A DNA stretch of 64,000 nt. Origin: JAXGPX01 sp040766745 (lineage in GTDB: Bacteria > Bacillota > Sulfobacillia > Fermentithermobacillales > Fermentithermobacillaceae). The position numbers and the translations under genes are program-made. The notes below the pieces were generated by a model. That model was not told the origin of the DNA. It did no database searches and saw nothing but the letters and a program-made list of their open reading frames with translations. Positions 16,520 through 26,700 of this stretch are shown one piece after another (within the stretch, counting starts at the first letter, position 1; each line of letters begins with the position of its first letter). The stretch covers positions 620,001 to 684,000 of the forward strand of contig JAXGPX010000001.1 in assembly GCA_040766745.1 (NCBI GenBank). Reading direction: 5' to 3'.

Positions 16520-16563
16520 CAAGAGGTACCCCTGCAGGTGCGCCTGAACCGGGGTACCTCTTG
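16520..16563. terminator. Strong bidirectional terminator
   Basis: CAAGAGGTACCCC (16520-16532) and GGGGTACCTCTTG (16551-16563) form a perfect 13-bp stem. The 18-base loop can itself form CAGG/CCTG pairs. It separates the convergent SLH gene and TPR gene. Confidence 0.75.
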
Positions 16564-16566
16564 TCA

Positions 16567-17499
16567 TTACAGCGCGTCATTGACGCCGCTTAGGGCTGCA
16601 ACAATTTCCTTATAGGGAACTTGATATGTGTAGTCGCCAATGGGCCTTCGCTCTAAAGCCGTCTGGAGAAACTCTCTGGCCTTTGAGAGGTTGCCCCTTG
16701 ACCACATCACCATTCCCTGCCAGTAGAGCCCGTCGGGATTCTCAGGTGCCAGTTGCACTGCCCTGTCAAATTCCCTGGCTGCTTCACCGTCCTCGCCCAA
16801 TTGCATGTATATTTCACCAAGGCTTAAGTGGCAATGGAAGATAGGTGACACCAGATCAAGGGCTCTCTGATAGGCAGACGCTGCTGCAGTAAGATCCTGT
16901 TTTTCCTTCAGCACATCTCCGATTATCATGTGGCTCATGGGATTTGTGTCAGAGATACACAAGCAATGATGAGCAACGTCAAAAGCTTCGTCTACCCTGC
17001 CTGCTCTCATGAGCGCCCTGGCAAGAAGAACCCTTACCGGAATATCGACGGGCAATCTATTAGATGCCTCTTCAAGAAGCCTCACAGCTTCATGAATATC
17101 TCCTTCAGCGTATGTAAGGCTTCCAAGAGCGCAGTACCCATTGGCAGTAGCCCTACTGCTGTTCACTGCCTGACGGTACCTCTTGTGGGCCTTCTTATAG
17201 TCGTTGAAAACCCACCTGTTCATAAAGCCGATATGCTCATTAATTATCCACGGCATAAATGCCCTGCCCAGGACTACCCAGGCAGCCACGGCTCCAAATC
17301 CCAGGCGTCCATCGATCCCTTCAAACCGCCATAGTGCCAAACCACCGACTGCCAGTAGAATAAACACATAATTCCACACATGGTGAAACGAAAACCTCAA
17401 TGGTTCCCTCAAATACCCGCTCACTCCTGCGATCAATTCTAACCGGGCAAGTAGTTCGGGAAAACCGGCAACATCTTCTCCCGGCTCACGCATGACCAT
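16567..17499 (-). CDS. Membrane-anchored TPR-repeat protein
   Basis: A 310-aa protein. Two hydrophobic segments (VWNYVFILLAVGGLALWRF ~41-59 and LGFGAVAAWVVLGRAFMPWII ~66-86) precede about five TPR motifs (~105-290), for example ANGYCALGSLTYAEGDIHEAVRLLEEASNRLP and FHCHLSLGEIYMQLGEDGEAAREFDRAVQLAP. It is likely a scaffold for protein interactions at the membrane. It follows rbgA in the same direction after ~60 bp. The start is not backed by a clear ribosome site; ATG 17493 is equally possible. No specific function recognised. Confidence 0.65.
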   Translation of the reverse strand: MVMREPGEDVAGFPELLARLELIAGVSGYLREPLRFSFHHVWNYVFILLAVGGLALWRFEGIDGRLGFGAVAAWVVLGRAFMPWIINEHIGFMNRWVFNDYKKAHKRYRQAVNSSRATANGYCALGSLTYAEGDIHEAVRLLEEASNRLPVDIPVRVLLARALMRAGRVDEAFDVAHHCLCISDTNPMSHMIIGDVLKEKQDLTAAASAYQRALDLVSPIFHCHLSLGEIYMQLGEDGEAAREFDRAVQLAPENPDGLYWQGMVMWSRGNLSKAREFLQTALERRPIGDYTYQVPYKEIVAALSGVNDAL

Positions 17500-17562
17500 C
17501 TATGAGTGTACTCAAAAATCCCTTTATCAAAACGCAGACAATCAGGAGTAACAGATTAGGTT

Positions 17563-18372
17563 TTAGCCAGGCGTCTCAATAGAGACTCTGCCAAGGTTCC
17601 CGTAGCGGAAGGCTTGAATGAATGACTTGCAGGCACGGCTGAAATCTACATTACCTCCGGGTCCGATTAACCCTTTAGAACGCCCAAATTCAGTAATATG
17701 CGACAGTGGGTCCTGTTTGTCGAAAACTTCCCTGGCCAGCCAAATAGCCACTTCGCCTTCATCGTATTGGTTCTCACGAACTGCCCATGTAGCAGCTAGT
17801 TTATGTAGAACTTCACCCTTAACTTTTGATGTATCTATAACTCCGGGGGTATCAAGGATTTCAAGTGGGCCCCGCCCTCTGAGCCAGTGGCTGCCTCTGG
17901 TCAAACCCGGTTTGGCGCCAAAGGGGGCTTTAGATGTCCCAAGGAGCCTGTTGGCAAGAGAAGACTTGCCTACATTCGGCAACCCGAACAGCATAATTCT
18001 CAAAGGCCTGATCAGGATCATTGAGTGGGCTTTCCGGGCCACGTCAGCCTGCTTCCCATCAAGGAAATTCACCAGATCTGACATCCCCCTGCCTGTATTG
18101 CTCTCAACTGCAAAGCAGGGTACGCCTCCGGCCTTGAACCAATCAACCCACTCCTGAGTAGTGCTGGGATCGGCAAGATCCGGTTTGGTCATTACATATA
18201 CCCGTCTCTTTTTGAGTAAATAGGGCTCGGAAATCCGCAGAGAAGTTTGGGGTATCCTTGAGTCAAGCAAAAAGAGAAACAGATCTACCAGGTCCAATGT
18301 CTTTGGGCCTGGTAGTCCTGGATGTTGCTTTTTTGAGCTTACTTTATTGCGCCGGCTGCTTTTAGCGGCCAT
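17563..18372 (-). CDS. Divergent RbgA/YlqF-type circularly permuted GTPase
   Basis: A 269-aa GTPase in the conserved rplS-lepB-rbgA position. RbgA acts late in 50S ribosome assembly. The motif order is permuted: G4-like TKPD (~62-65), then G1 GLPNVGKSS (~130-138), G2 region PGLTRG and G3 DTPG (~174-177), then the C-terminal helical domain. Odd points: the usual N-terminal WFPGHMAKA signature is missing, replaced by a Lys/Arg/Ser-rich stretch, and G4 is TKPD rather than NKAD. The start overlaps lepB by 34 bp. Either a specialised homologue or one with altered guanine specificity. Confidence 0.75.
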   Translation of the reverse strand: MAAKSSRRNKVSSKKQHPGLPGPKTLDLVDLFLFLLDSRIPQTSLRISEPYLLKKRRVYVMTKPDLADPSTTQEWVDWFKAGGVPCFAVESNTGRGMSDLVNFLDGKQADVARKAHSMILIRPLRIMLFGLPNVGKSSLANRLLGTSKAPFGAKPGLTRGSHWLRGRGPLEILDTPGVIDTSKVKGEVLHKLAATWAVRENQYDEGEVAIWLAREVFDKQDPLSHITEFGRSKGLIGPGGNVDFSRACKSFIQAFRYGNLGRVSIETPG

Positions 18373-18845
18373 ATAATCACAATTGCCTTTCCTTTGACAA
18401 GTTCCTGTTTTACAGGGCCGAAAAACCTTGAATCTTCACTGTTGGTCCTGTGGTCCCCCATGACAAAGACAGTATTTTCCGGCACTGCCACACTTGCCAT
18501 ATTATAAAGCCCAGGAAAATGAACATAGGGTTCTTCCTTCAACTGGCCATTAACATATAGGCGGCCTAGCCGCAACTCTACTGTGTCACCTGCAACAGCC
18601 ACTACCCTCTTTATATAGTCCTTTGAGGGATTCAACGGGTAGCGCAAGACAATCACATCGCCCCGCTTGGGTTCGCCGAACCGGTATGCTATCTTCGAAA
18701 CCAGCAACCGCTCTCCGTCAACAAGGGTCGGCTCCATTGAAGGCCCTTGGACAACAAATGTCTCAATAACAAGGCTTCTGATAAGCAGGGCAATAATGAA
18801 AGCAACTACTATAACCTCAAGGATATCCCTGATAGTTTCCATCAT
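18339..18845 (-). CDS. lepB: Signal peptidase I
   Basis: A 168-aa type I signal peptidase, cutting signal peptides at the outer membrane face. One N-terminal membrane helix (ILEVIVVAFIIALLIRSLVI) is followed by catalytic Ser in VQGPSMEPTL (~33-42), box C GERLLVSKIAYRFGEPKRGDVIVLRYP, catalytic Lys in DYIKRVVAVAGDTVE, and box E VFVMGDHRTNSEDSRFFGPV. The start overlaps the rplS stop by 4 bp. Confidence 0.95.
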   Translation of the reverse strand: MMETIRDILEVIVVAFIIALLIRSLVIETFVVQGPSMEPTLVDGERLLVSKIAYRFGEPKRGDVIVLRYPLNPSKDYIKRVVAVAGDTVELRLGRLYVNGQLKEEPYVHFPGLYNMASVAVPENTVFVMGDHRTNSEDSRFFGPVKQELVKGKAIVIIWPLKAAGAIK

Positions 18846-19186
18846 TTCCTCTTTTCGCGAATCCTCGCTGACTTTCCTGATAGCCCGCGCAGGTAGAATA
18901 GCTTGGCTCTTCTGACCCGGCCTCTTCTGAGCACCTCTATTCTATCAATTCTTGGTGAATGGACTGGGAAAGTCCTTTCAATTCCAATGCCGTACGACAA
19001 ACGCCGTACTGTAAAGGTCTCTCTGAGCCCTCCACTCTGGCGCCTGATAACCACGCCATCAAATGGCTGAATTCTCTCTCGCCCACCTTCGACTACCTTG
19101 AAGAATACTCTAACCGTATCACCGGGCCCGAAATTCGGGAGATCCTTTCGAATCTGGGCGTCTTCAATTGTTTTTAGAATGTTCAC
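18842..19186 (-). CDS. rplS: 50S ribosomal protein L19
   Basis: A 114-aa ribosomal protein at the 30S-50S interface. Recognisable features: DLPNFGPGDTVRVFFKVVEGGRERIQPFDGVVI and the signature GIGIERTFPVHSPRIDRIEV-RRGRVRRAKLFYLR. Start is GTG at 19186 with GAGGAGTG upstream, giving the family length; an earlier in-frame start would add a meaningless tail inside trmD. It overlaps trmD by 23 bp. Confidence 0.96.
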   Translation of the reverse strand: MNILKTIEDAQIRKDLPNFGPGDTVRVFFKVVEGGRERIQPFDGVVIRRQSGGLRETFTVRRLSYGIGIERTFPVHSPRIDRIEVLRRGRVRRAKLFYLRGLSGKSARIREKRK

Positions 19187-19955
19187 GGATATCACTCCTC
19201 GCCTCGGTACACCGTTTTCCTTTACTGTCCTCACCAATTATCTCCTTCAAAAGCAACCTATCTTCGTAGGTTAGACAAGCTTTTCTAAGCAACTCAGGCC
19301 GCCTTTCCAAAGTACGCCTTATGCCTTCCTTCCGGCGCCACCTCATAACTGCCTCATGATGGCCTGAGAAAAGAACATCTGGAACCTTCATTCCCCTGTA
19401 TTCAGGAGGCCTGGTATACTGTGGGCCCTCCAGAAGCCCATCGGAAAAAGAATCCTGGTTGGCCGACTCTTCATGTCCAAGGACACCTGGAATGAACCTG
19501 GCCGAAGCATCGAGAACGGCCATGGCCGCAAGTTCGCCGCCTGTAAGAACATAGTCGCCGATAGAAACTTCCACATCAGCCAAATACCTAATTCTCTCGT
19601 CAAAGCCTTCATAGTGGCCTGCTATTAACACAACATCCTCTTTCCCGGCTATTTCTGCAGCAAGGGATGTAGTGAAAGTGCGGCCTTGAGGGCTGAGCAG
19701 AATCACACATGGTTCCTTTCCCAAATCTTGCTTGACCCAACTAACCGCTTCATAAACCGGTTCAGGCTTCATGACCATCCCAGGGCCTCCGCCGTATGGA
19801 TAATCATCTACGGTCCTGTGGGCATCTCTTGCGAAATCTCTGGGGTTGACAAGGTTTACTGTCAGCAATCCCTGGTCCTGGGCTCGCTTAAGTATGCTCG
19901 TTTCCAGCACAGATGAGAACATCTCGGGAAATAGGGTAAGTATATATACTCTCAA
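19164..19955 (-). CDS. trmD: tRNA (guanine-N1-)-methyltransferase
   Basis: A 263-aa SPOUT-class enzyme making m1G37 in tRNA with S-adenosylmethionine. Trefoil-knot motifs: YGGGPGMVMKPEPV, LLSPQGRTF, IAGHYEGFDERI, EVSIGDYVLTGGELAAM and PGVLGHEESANQDSF, then the C-terminal domain. It lies directly after ylqD (3 bp), where rimM would normally come first. Confidence 0.97.
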   Translation of the reverse strand: MRVYILTLFPEMFSSVLETSILKRAQDQGLLTVNLVNPRDFARDAHRTVDDYPYGGGPGMVMKPEPVYEAVSWVKQDLGKEPCVILLSPQGRTFTTSLAAEIAGKEDVVLIAGHYEGFDERIRYLADVEVSIGDYVLTGGELAAMAVLDASARFIPGVLGHEESANQDSFSDGLLEGPQYTRPPEYRGMKVPDVLFSGHHEAVMRWRRKEGIRRTLERRPELLRKACLTYEDRLLLKEIIGEDSKGKRCTEARSDIREHSKNN

Positions 19956-19958
19956 TAC

Positions 19959-20423
19959 TCAGCCCTCCCGGGGCTCAACAGCTCCCTCATCATCTACCCG
20001 CCTGTCTTGCTTGTGCAAATTCAAAGATAGGGTAACGTTGTCTCCTTCTCTGATTGCCACAACCTTGCCATCTTCCAGTATAACTTCGCAGGATAATACA
20101 TCAGGCCAAATGTCTCCTACCTTGATGTCATAGAATCCCTGAATCTGCCCCCGGGCAATCTCTTGCCCGTCTTTGAGCCTGGCAATGTCTTTAAGATTTC
20201 CTAGAAGGCTTTCTTTACGTTCCAGAAGTTCCTGCCTGTGTTTTCCCAGTTGGGAAATGTCACCGCTCCTGGTCGGTACGTTTCTCAAAGACTCTTCAAG
20301 CCTTGAAATCTCTCCTTCCAGTTCCTTCAAAGCTTTCTGGGCCTCAATCGCAAGCTGAGAACGCAGCTCAGGGGTAACACGGGACTTGACTGTAACAGCC
20401 CTGGAAATCAACACCTGGTACAC
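19959..20423 (-). CDS. ylqD: YlqD family protein
   Basis: A 154-aa protein of unknown function conserved in this operon in Firmicutes. It has an N-terminal beta segment (VLISRAVTVKSRVTPELR), a long coiled coil (~24-90, LAIEAQKALKELEGEISRLEESL...) and a C-terminal beta domain (QGFYDIKVGDIWPDVLSCEVILEDGKVVAIREGDN). GTG 20423 or GTG 20414 could start it; the only upstream site is GAGG. Confidence 0.75.
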   Translation of the reverse strand: MYQVLISRAVTVKSRVTPELRSQLAIEAQKALKELEGEISRLEESLRNVPTRSGDISQLGKHRQELLERKESLLGNLKDIARLKDGQEIARGQIQGFYDIKVGDIWPDVLSCEVILEDGKVVAIREGDNVTLSLNLHKQDRRVDDEGAVEPREG

Positions 20424-20460
20424 CGCCTCATATTATTCATCTATCAAGAATCGTACAAAC

Positions 20461-20694
20461 TTACTCCAGAATCTCAACTGTGGCTCGTTTTCCTTCCTTA
20501 GCCGCAGCAGCTTGAACGAGGGCCCTTACCGCATGAATCACACGGCCTTTCTTACCGATGACTTTTCCCATATCTTCAGGCGCAACTCTAAGTTCGAAAA
20601 CAACTGCCCTCTCGCCTTCCACCTCATTAACCTCCACCTGATCAGGGTTATCAACGATAGATCTAGCGATAAACGTAACAAGATCCCGCAACAT
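20461..20694 (-). CDS. khpA: KhpA, KH-domain RNA-binding protein (YlqC)
   Basis: A 77-aa single KH domain with the GxxG loop in MGKVIGKKGRVIHAVRALVQAAAAKEGKRATVEI. Homologues dimerise with KhpB/Jag and bind RNA, affecting cell elongation. It is located between rpsP and ylqD, as in many Firmicutes. Confidence 0.95.
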   Translation of the reverse strand: MLRDLVTFIARSIVDNPDQVEVNEVEGERAVVFELRVAPEDMGKVIGKKGRVIHAVRALVQAAAAKEGKRATVEILE

Positions 20695-20711
20695 ACGCGC
20701 CCTCCTCGAAA

Positions 20712-20999
20712 CTAGTTATTCCCCTGGCTACCCTTACCTCGGGTCGTCTGCCACTTTTCAATGACTCCTGCCCGGTTGAGAATGGTCCTGGCTGTTGGTG
20801 TAGGAACAGCTCCCCGCTCCAACCATAGCATAGCCTTCTCTTCGTGCACTTTAAAGGTTGCAGGATCCGTAGTGGGATCGTAATACCCAATTTCCTCAAT
20901 GGGCCTTCCGTCACGCTGAATCCTCGAATCTGCAACCACTATCCTGTACGAAGGGCTTTTCTTAGCACCCATTCTCTTTAGTCGAATCTTTACTGCCAA
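20712..20999 (-). CDS. rpsP: 30S ribosomal protein S16
   Basis: A 95-aa protein with the S16 signature MAVKIRLKRMGAKKSPSYRIVVADSR and RPIEEIGYYDP. ATG at 20999 has AAAGGAGATG upstream. Follows ffh and precedes khpA, the standard order. Confidence 0.97.
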   Translation of the reverse strand: MAVKIRLKRMGAKKSPSYRIVVADSRIQRDGRPIEEIGYYDPTTDPATFKVHEEKAMLWLERGAVPTPTARTILNRAGVIEKWQTTRGKGSQGNN

Positions 21000-21043
21000 C
21001 TTACCACATCTCCTTTCCCTTTTGGCCTAAATGCCTTTTGCAA

Positions 21044-22363
21044 TCAGAAGAGACGGAATCTCCCCATCTTTTCCGGACTACTCATCTGGAACAACATTTT
21101 CCTCGCCTGAAAGAACTGCTTTAGGAGTCTATTGACCTCTTGGACCGAAGTTCCGCTCCCTCTTGCTATCCGGCGCTTCCTGGAACCGTCTATTACATCT
21201 GGCCGCCGCCTCTCAGCTGGCGTCATAGAGTAAATTATTGCTTCAACCCTTGCCCACTCTTTAGGGTCAAGGTCTACGTCAACAGGTGCTCTTGACAGGC
21301 CTGGAATCATTCTCATTATGTCTCCGAAAGAGCCCATTTTCTTAACCTCTTTCATTTGATCCATAAAGTCTTCAAGGGTAAACTCTTTGCGGCGAATCTT
21401 CTTTTCCATCTCAGCAGCTTTGCTTTCGTCAAAAGCTGACTCTGCCTTCTCAATAAGGGTTAAGACATCGCCCATTCCGAGAATTCGCGAAGCCATCCGG
21501 TCCGGATGGAACACTTGGAAATCCTGAAGTTTTTCACCTAGGGACACAAACTTGATTGGCTTTCCTGTGACCCTGGCAATAGAAAGGGCGGCTCCCCCCC
21601 TGGCATCTGAATCCATCTTAGTGATGACTACTCCGGTAACATCTATGATTTCATCGAATACCTCGGCGACCTTGCACGCCTCTTGGCCTGTCATGGCATC
21701 AACCACGAGAAGCCTTTCCCGCGGCAAAGTTGCCTCTCTAATCCTTTTGGCTTCTCTCATCATCTCATCGTCTACCTGAAGCCTTCCGGCAGTGTCAAGG
21801 ATTACTATGTCATGAGCAGACGCTACTGCTTTCTCCAAGCCTTTCTTTGCTATGACTTCAGGCGGGGTCTTATCGCTTAAGGTGAAAAATGAAACCCCGG
21901 CTGCCTCAGCAAGAATCTCCAGCTGCCTTTGTGCCGCAGGCCTGTAAACGTCGCAAGAAACAAGCATTACTCTCCTACCGTTTTTCCTAAGGTGAAGAGC
22001 CAGTTTCCCGGCAGTTGTAGTCTTTCCCGAACCCTGAAGCCCATAGAGGGCAATAACGGCCGGAGGAGAACCTGAAACATCCAGCGGGTATGTTTTGCCC
22101 CCCAGAAGCCCTATCATCTCTTGATTGACTATCTTAATCACTTGTTGAGCAGGAGTAAGGCTTTCAAGCACTTCTGAATCGAGGCATCTTCCCTTCACAA
22201 CCGATGTAAACTCTTTGACTACCTTGAAGTTCACATCGGCTTCAAGAAGTGCAAGGCGTACCTCTCTCAGGCTTTCATCTACATCTCTTTCTGAAAGTCT
22301 TCCTTTTCCCCTTAGCTTCTTGAAAGTATCAGCAAGACGCGAAGCAAGGTTCTCAAATGCCAT
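21044..22363 (-). CDS. ffh: Signal recognition particle protein Ffh
   Basis: A 439-aa GTPase of the SRP that brings ribosome-nascent chain complexes to FtsY. N domain, G domain with GLQGSGKTTTAGKLA, DTAGRLQVDDEM, TKMDSDARGGAAL, and a Met-rich M domain (~330-439) with SGTSVQEVNRLLKQFFQARKM for SRP RNA binding. Start ATG 22363, with AGGGGGTGAG upstream; it overlaps ylxM by 11 bp. The SRP RNA gene is not in this window. Confidence 0.98.
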   Translation of the reverse strand: MAFENLASRLADTFKKLRGKGRLSERDVDESLREVRLALLEADVNFKVVKEFTSVVKGRCLDSEVLESLTPAQQVIKIVNQEMIGLLGGKTYPLDVSGSPPAVIALYGLQGSGKTTTAGKLALHLRKNGRRVMLVSCDVYRPAAQRQLEILAEAAGVSFFTLSDKTPPEVIAKKGLEKAVASAHDIVILDTAGRLQVDDEMMREAKRIREATLPRERLLVVDAMTGQEACKVAEVFDEIIDVTGVVITKMDSDARGGAALSIARVTGKPIKFVSLGEKLQDFQVFHPDRMASRILGMGDVLTLIEKAESAFDESKAAEMEKKIRRKEFTLEDFMDQMKEVKKMGSFGDIMRMIPGLSRAPVDVDLDPKEWARVEAIIYSMTPAERRRPDVIDGSRKRRIARGSGTSVQEVNRLLKQFFQARKMLFQMSSPEKMGRFRLF

Positions 22364-22739
22364 CTTTAGTCTCACCCCCTGCCCCTTTTTCTTGTAGAAC
22401 CCTCATAGCACGGTCTCTGTAATCGCTCCAGTTTGAAGCGTCCATGTTTCTAACGAGGTCAAGCACTTGTTCAAACAGGCCTTCCATTCGCGCCAACCTA
22501 TCCTTGAAACCAAGCTTTCCTTCGTACGAAAGAAGTGCCTTTACACACCGCCTTACTGCATCGTCACACCCTTGCCTCGAAATACCCAGACGCTCAGCCA
22601 TTTCAGAAAGGGACAGATCTTCGTCAAACTTCAAATGAGCCACTTCCCGTTGCCTTGGCGGAAGCAGGCCCTCATATAAATCTCGAAGAACCGCTATTTC
22701 GTGAATATCTTCAGGCGATGAATAAGACTTCTTTTCCAT
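22353..22739 (-). CDS. ylxM: YlxM family putative SRP regulatory DNA-binding protein
   Basis: A 128-aa protein with a sigma-70 region 4-like helix-turn-helix: LPPRQREVAHLKFDEDLSLSEMAERLGISRQGCDDAVRRC (~27-66). The C-terminal helix follows. It always sits between ftsY and ffh in Firmicutes and is thought to modulate SRP. The overlap with ffh implies coupled translation. Confidence 0.9.
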   Translation of the reverse strand: MEKKSYSSPEDIHEIAVLRDLYEGLLPPRQREVAHLKFDEDLSLSEMAERLGISRQGCDDAVRRCVKALLSYEGKLGFKDRLARMEGLFEQVLDLVRNMDASNWSDYRDRAMRVLQEKGAGGETKDGI

Positions 22740-22824
22740 AACGACCCTCGCTGTCTAGGTGATCACCTTTACACACCAAGTGATTTTACACCAGGTCAGC
22801 AGGCAAGGTCAATACTTAGGCCAC

Positions 22825-23748
22825 TCACAATTGGCCGTCCACCCCAAATAGGCTGAAAGCGAAATGCGTTGGGTCGAAATCCTTTAGGTCATCTGCCCCT
22901 TCTCCCACACCAACCAGCTTAACGGGAATTCCTAGCTCGCTGGCTATAGCTGCCGCTATGCCACCTTTTGAGGAGCCGTCCAGTTTGGTTATGCATATTC
23001 CGGTAACACCTGCCTCGCCCGCAAAAACCTTGGCCTGGGCCAGCCCGTTTTGCCCGGTAGTTCCATCAATCACAAGTATTACTTCATGAGGGGCTCCAGG
23101 AATCTCCCTGGAAATGACCCGGATAATCTTCTTAAGTTCTTCCATTAGGTTCTTCTTTGTGTGCAGCCTTCCTGCTGTATCGACTAAGACCAAATCTGCT
23201 TTGCGTGCAATGGCTGCTCGTGTTGCGTCAAAAGCAACGGCTCCCGGATCTGAGCCTTGTTGGTGGCTAATAAGATCAGCGCCTGTCCGCTTCGCCCAGA
23301 CAGCCAGTTGATCATCGGCTGCTGCCCTGAATGTATCTGCTGCTGCCAATATCACTTTCTTGCCCTGGTCTGCCCACCTCTTAGCAAGCTTAGCAATCGT
23401 CGTGGTCTTGCCTGAACCGTTTACTCCTACCATGACGTAAACTGTAGGGCCATCATTGGAAACTCTGAGAGGCTCGTCTACTGCAAGGAATATTTCTGCT
23501 ACCTTCTTTGCCATTATCCGGTACAAATCTTCTTCGGTCTTGACCGGCTGCTTCCGGCTTTCTTCACGCAGGGTCTCAATAAGCCCTGAAGTGGCCTTGA
23601 CACCAACATCTGCTTGAATAAGAACAGCTTCCAAATCATCCAGGAACTCATCAGTAAGCACACCTGGCTGGAAGATAGTTTGAATTTTGCTTCTAAGGTT
23701 GTCTGATGTTTTTGCCAGTCCTTCTTTTAGTCTTTGAAAAAGGCTCAT
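22825..23748 (-). CDS. ftsY: Signal recognition particle receptor FtsY
   Basis: A 307-aa NG-domain GTPase that docks SRP at the membrane. GTPase motifs: GVNGSGKTTTIAKLA, ADTFRAAADDQLAVW, DTAGRLHTKKNL, TKLDGSSKGG. The acidic A domain of enterobacterial FtsY is absent, as usual in Firmicutes. ATG 23748 follows AAAGGGG. Confidence 0.97.
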   Translation of the reverse strand: MSLFQRLKEGLAKTSDNLRSKIQTIFQPGVLTDEFLDDLEAVLIQADVGVKATSGLIETLREESRKQPVKTEEDLYRIMAKKVAEIFLAVDEPLRVSNDGPTVYVMVGVNGSGKTTTIAKLAKRWADQGKKVILAAADTFRAAADDQLAVWAKRTGADLISHQQGSDPGAVAFDATRAAIARKADLVLVDTAGRLHTKKNLMEELKKIIRVISREIPGAPHEVILVIDGTTGQNGLAQAKVFAGEAGVTGICITKLDGSSKGGIAAAIASELGIPVKLVGVGEGADDLKDFDPTHFAFSLFGVDGQL

Positions 23749-23788
23749 CTGCAATCCCCTTTCGTCTCAGCCAGATAGGCCGGATTTT

Positions 23789-26700
23789 CTACTGATTTTC
23801 TAGGCGCATACTGAAAATTTTTGATACGCCAGGCTCTTCCATGGTGACTCCGTATATTATATCTGCTACCTCCATTGTAGACTCCTGGTGGGTTATTACA
23901 ACAAACTGGGTGTTTTGCGAGTATTTCTTCAAGAACCGGGCAAACCTCACCACGTTGGCCTCATCAAGTGAAGAATCTACCTCATCAAGCACCATAACCG
24001 GAGAAGGCTTTACCGAAAGTATGGCAAAGATAAGTGCTATGCCACATAAAGACCTTTCGCCTCCTGACAGAAGGTTGAACTGCTTCTGCCTTCTTCCGGG
24101 AGGCTCGGCAATGACTTCTACTCCCAGAGTATCTTCTACAATGTTGAGTTTCCCCCGGCCACCGCCGAAAAGGTCTCTAAAGATTTGCTGGAAACTCTCG
24201 TCAACCTTGTGGAAAGTCTCAAGAAACCGCTTCTGAATTTCTTCTTCGATCAACTCCTTGGCCCGGCCAAGTTCCTCAATTGCATTTTCAACGTCGGCCT
24301 TCTCATTGTGAATGTGTTCAATTCGCTCTGAGAGTTCAGTGTAGTCTTTTTCTGCCTTGAGGTTCACAGTGCCCAGCAGCCGTATGGCAGACTCAATTTC
24401 GTCTATCTGGTTTAGAGCTTCCTGACGGTTCATCCTCGAATGTTCATATTCCCCGGGGTCTTCTATGCCGTACTTAGACAAAATCAGCCGCCTGGTATCT
24501 GAAAGTGATTTCTCAAGGGTTTCAAGTTCTACTTTTCCATCAGCGATTTTCAGCTCCAAAGCAGCCCTTTCCCTGTTCCCGGATTCTATTTCACTCAATC
24601 TCCGGTTCAGGGCATTCCTCAGTGACTCAAGCTTGTCCTCAAGATCTAAAATCTCAATTCTGACAGCGCCCATTCTGCCGTCTAAAGACGAAATTGACTC
24701 TTTCAGGGAAGACTCCTCCAAGATTAAATCGTCTCTCAGCGCCTCCAGCCTGGCTAGCTCTTTTCGCTCTTCATCAAGGCTTTTCTGAGTGGAAGTCCGT
24801 TCTCCTTTGAGGCTCTCAAGTTGCCTGATAATAGACGCCAGCCGCCGTTCTACTTCTTCCTTCTCACGGCTTAGTTCTGCAATCCTGTCTGTATAACTCT
24901 GTTCTGTACTCAGGCACTCACGGATCTGGTTCTCGTATCCTATGAGTTCCTTTTCTTTGCATGAAACTTCCTCTGAAATATCCTTTTCCTGGCCGGCTAT
25001 TTGTTCAATCCGGCCGAGTAGATCTTGCTCTGCTATTCTTAGAGGCTCAATCTTCACCTTGTTCTCTTGTATTGCACTTACTGATGACTCAATGGATTTT
25101 TCCAGGTCAAAAATCCTGTTCTTCAACCCGGATATCTGTGTCTTTAACAAGAGAGCATCCTCTTTTGCCCTGGCAAGGCCTTCGGCCAGTTCTGCAACTT
25201 CCTCCTGCAAATTCCTGGCGCGAGCCTGCTTGCCCCTTACTTCAGCACTCTTTTCTTTAATTTGGGAAGCAAGCATCTGAAGTTCTTGCTTTCTCAAGAA
25301 AATGGCTTCATGCCTGGGAGCCTCGCCTCCGGTCATTGCTCCTCCAGGCTCAATGTTCTCACCGCCCAAAGTAACAACTCGTGTAGCCCAGGAAGACTCT
25401 TTCATAAAAGACAGTGCGTCGTCTACAGTGTCTGCCAGGATAACCCTGCCGAATAGATACTCAGCACAGGCTTTTAGATTCTCAGGATACTGGATCACTG
25501 ATATCAACGGCCGTACTCCCTTAACTTTCGATAGAGCTTGTACAGCCCTGGGGGGGCAACCTCGCGGCTTAAGCAAGTCAAGAGGCAAAAATGTGCATCT
25601 TCCGCCTTTCTGGCCTTTCAAATAGGCTATTGCAAGTTTTGCTGCTTCTTCGTCAGTGACCACTACGTTCTCAGCTGCACCCCCGACTGCTGCAGAAAGG
25701 GCTTGTACATACTTCCGTTCGCAAGAGAACAGTTCGCCTACTGCACCTACGATCCCATTGAGAGCTCCTTGCGCTTTTGCAGTAAGGATTGTCCTTGGGC
25801 CTTTCCCATAACCTTCAAAAGACCTCTCCATTTCTTCTAACAGCCTCTTTCTGGCTCCGGCCCGGGACAGTTGCCCTTCAAGGGTTTGAACCGCTGAACT
25901 AACCTGGCTAAGGGCAAGTTTAGTATCTTTAACCTTCTGTTCAAGGGAGTTACACGTATCTTTGGCTTGTTCTTCGGCCAGACAGGCTTTGGACAGGCCC
26001 TTATTACTTTCAGTAACGTCTTTTCGCAATCTTGCTAGATTTTCATCAAGAGTAAGAATCTTGCTGCTTATCTCGATAGATTCCCGTTTCTTTCCCTCGA
26101 GCTCCCGCCGCAGGCTATCCCTTGTCCTCTGGAGCTGAGTGAGTTTACCGGTTAGGGACACCATGCCAGCCCGGATGTGGATAACTTTTTCGCCCAGGGC
26201 TTTCCACGAAGCCTCAAAAGCCTGCCTCTCTTCTTCAGCAGCACCCAGGGCCCCTAGGGACGCATCGTACTTCTCTGAGACGCCCTTGCGCTCCTGAGCC
26301 AGCGCCGCCTCCTGGCTAAGCATGGCTTCTAAATCCCTTTCAAGTACATGCCCCCGGACAGTTCTTGCCTCTACTTCTCTGGATACCAGAGCCAATTTAC
26401 CCCTAACCGCATCCCTTTGCTTTTCCAGGGACAAAAGGCGCGCAGCCAGAGACTCTCTTTCATTCACGTATGATTTCAGTGAGGTTTCTGTGCCTCTTAG
26501 TTCCTCTTCGGCCGAGCCCAAACCGGACTTGAGGTTCTCTGTGTTCGAAGATAACTCCTGTATTTCCTCGGCATACCTCTGGAGGCGACGGCCAAGGTTC
26601 TGCAAACGCCGCCATTCCTCTCTTTCCTGGTGCAGCCACATGGCCAGTTCAAAATCGTTTCTTTGATTCACCAGTCTGTGGTATTTTGCTGCTACCTCCC

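Noticed and set aside
19187..19237. Longer L19 starting at 19237
   Set aside because: The extra residues lie inside trmD, are not L19-like, and GTG 19186 has the correct ribosome site and length.
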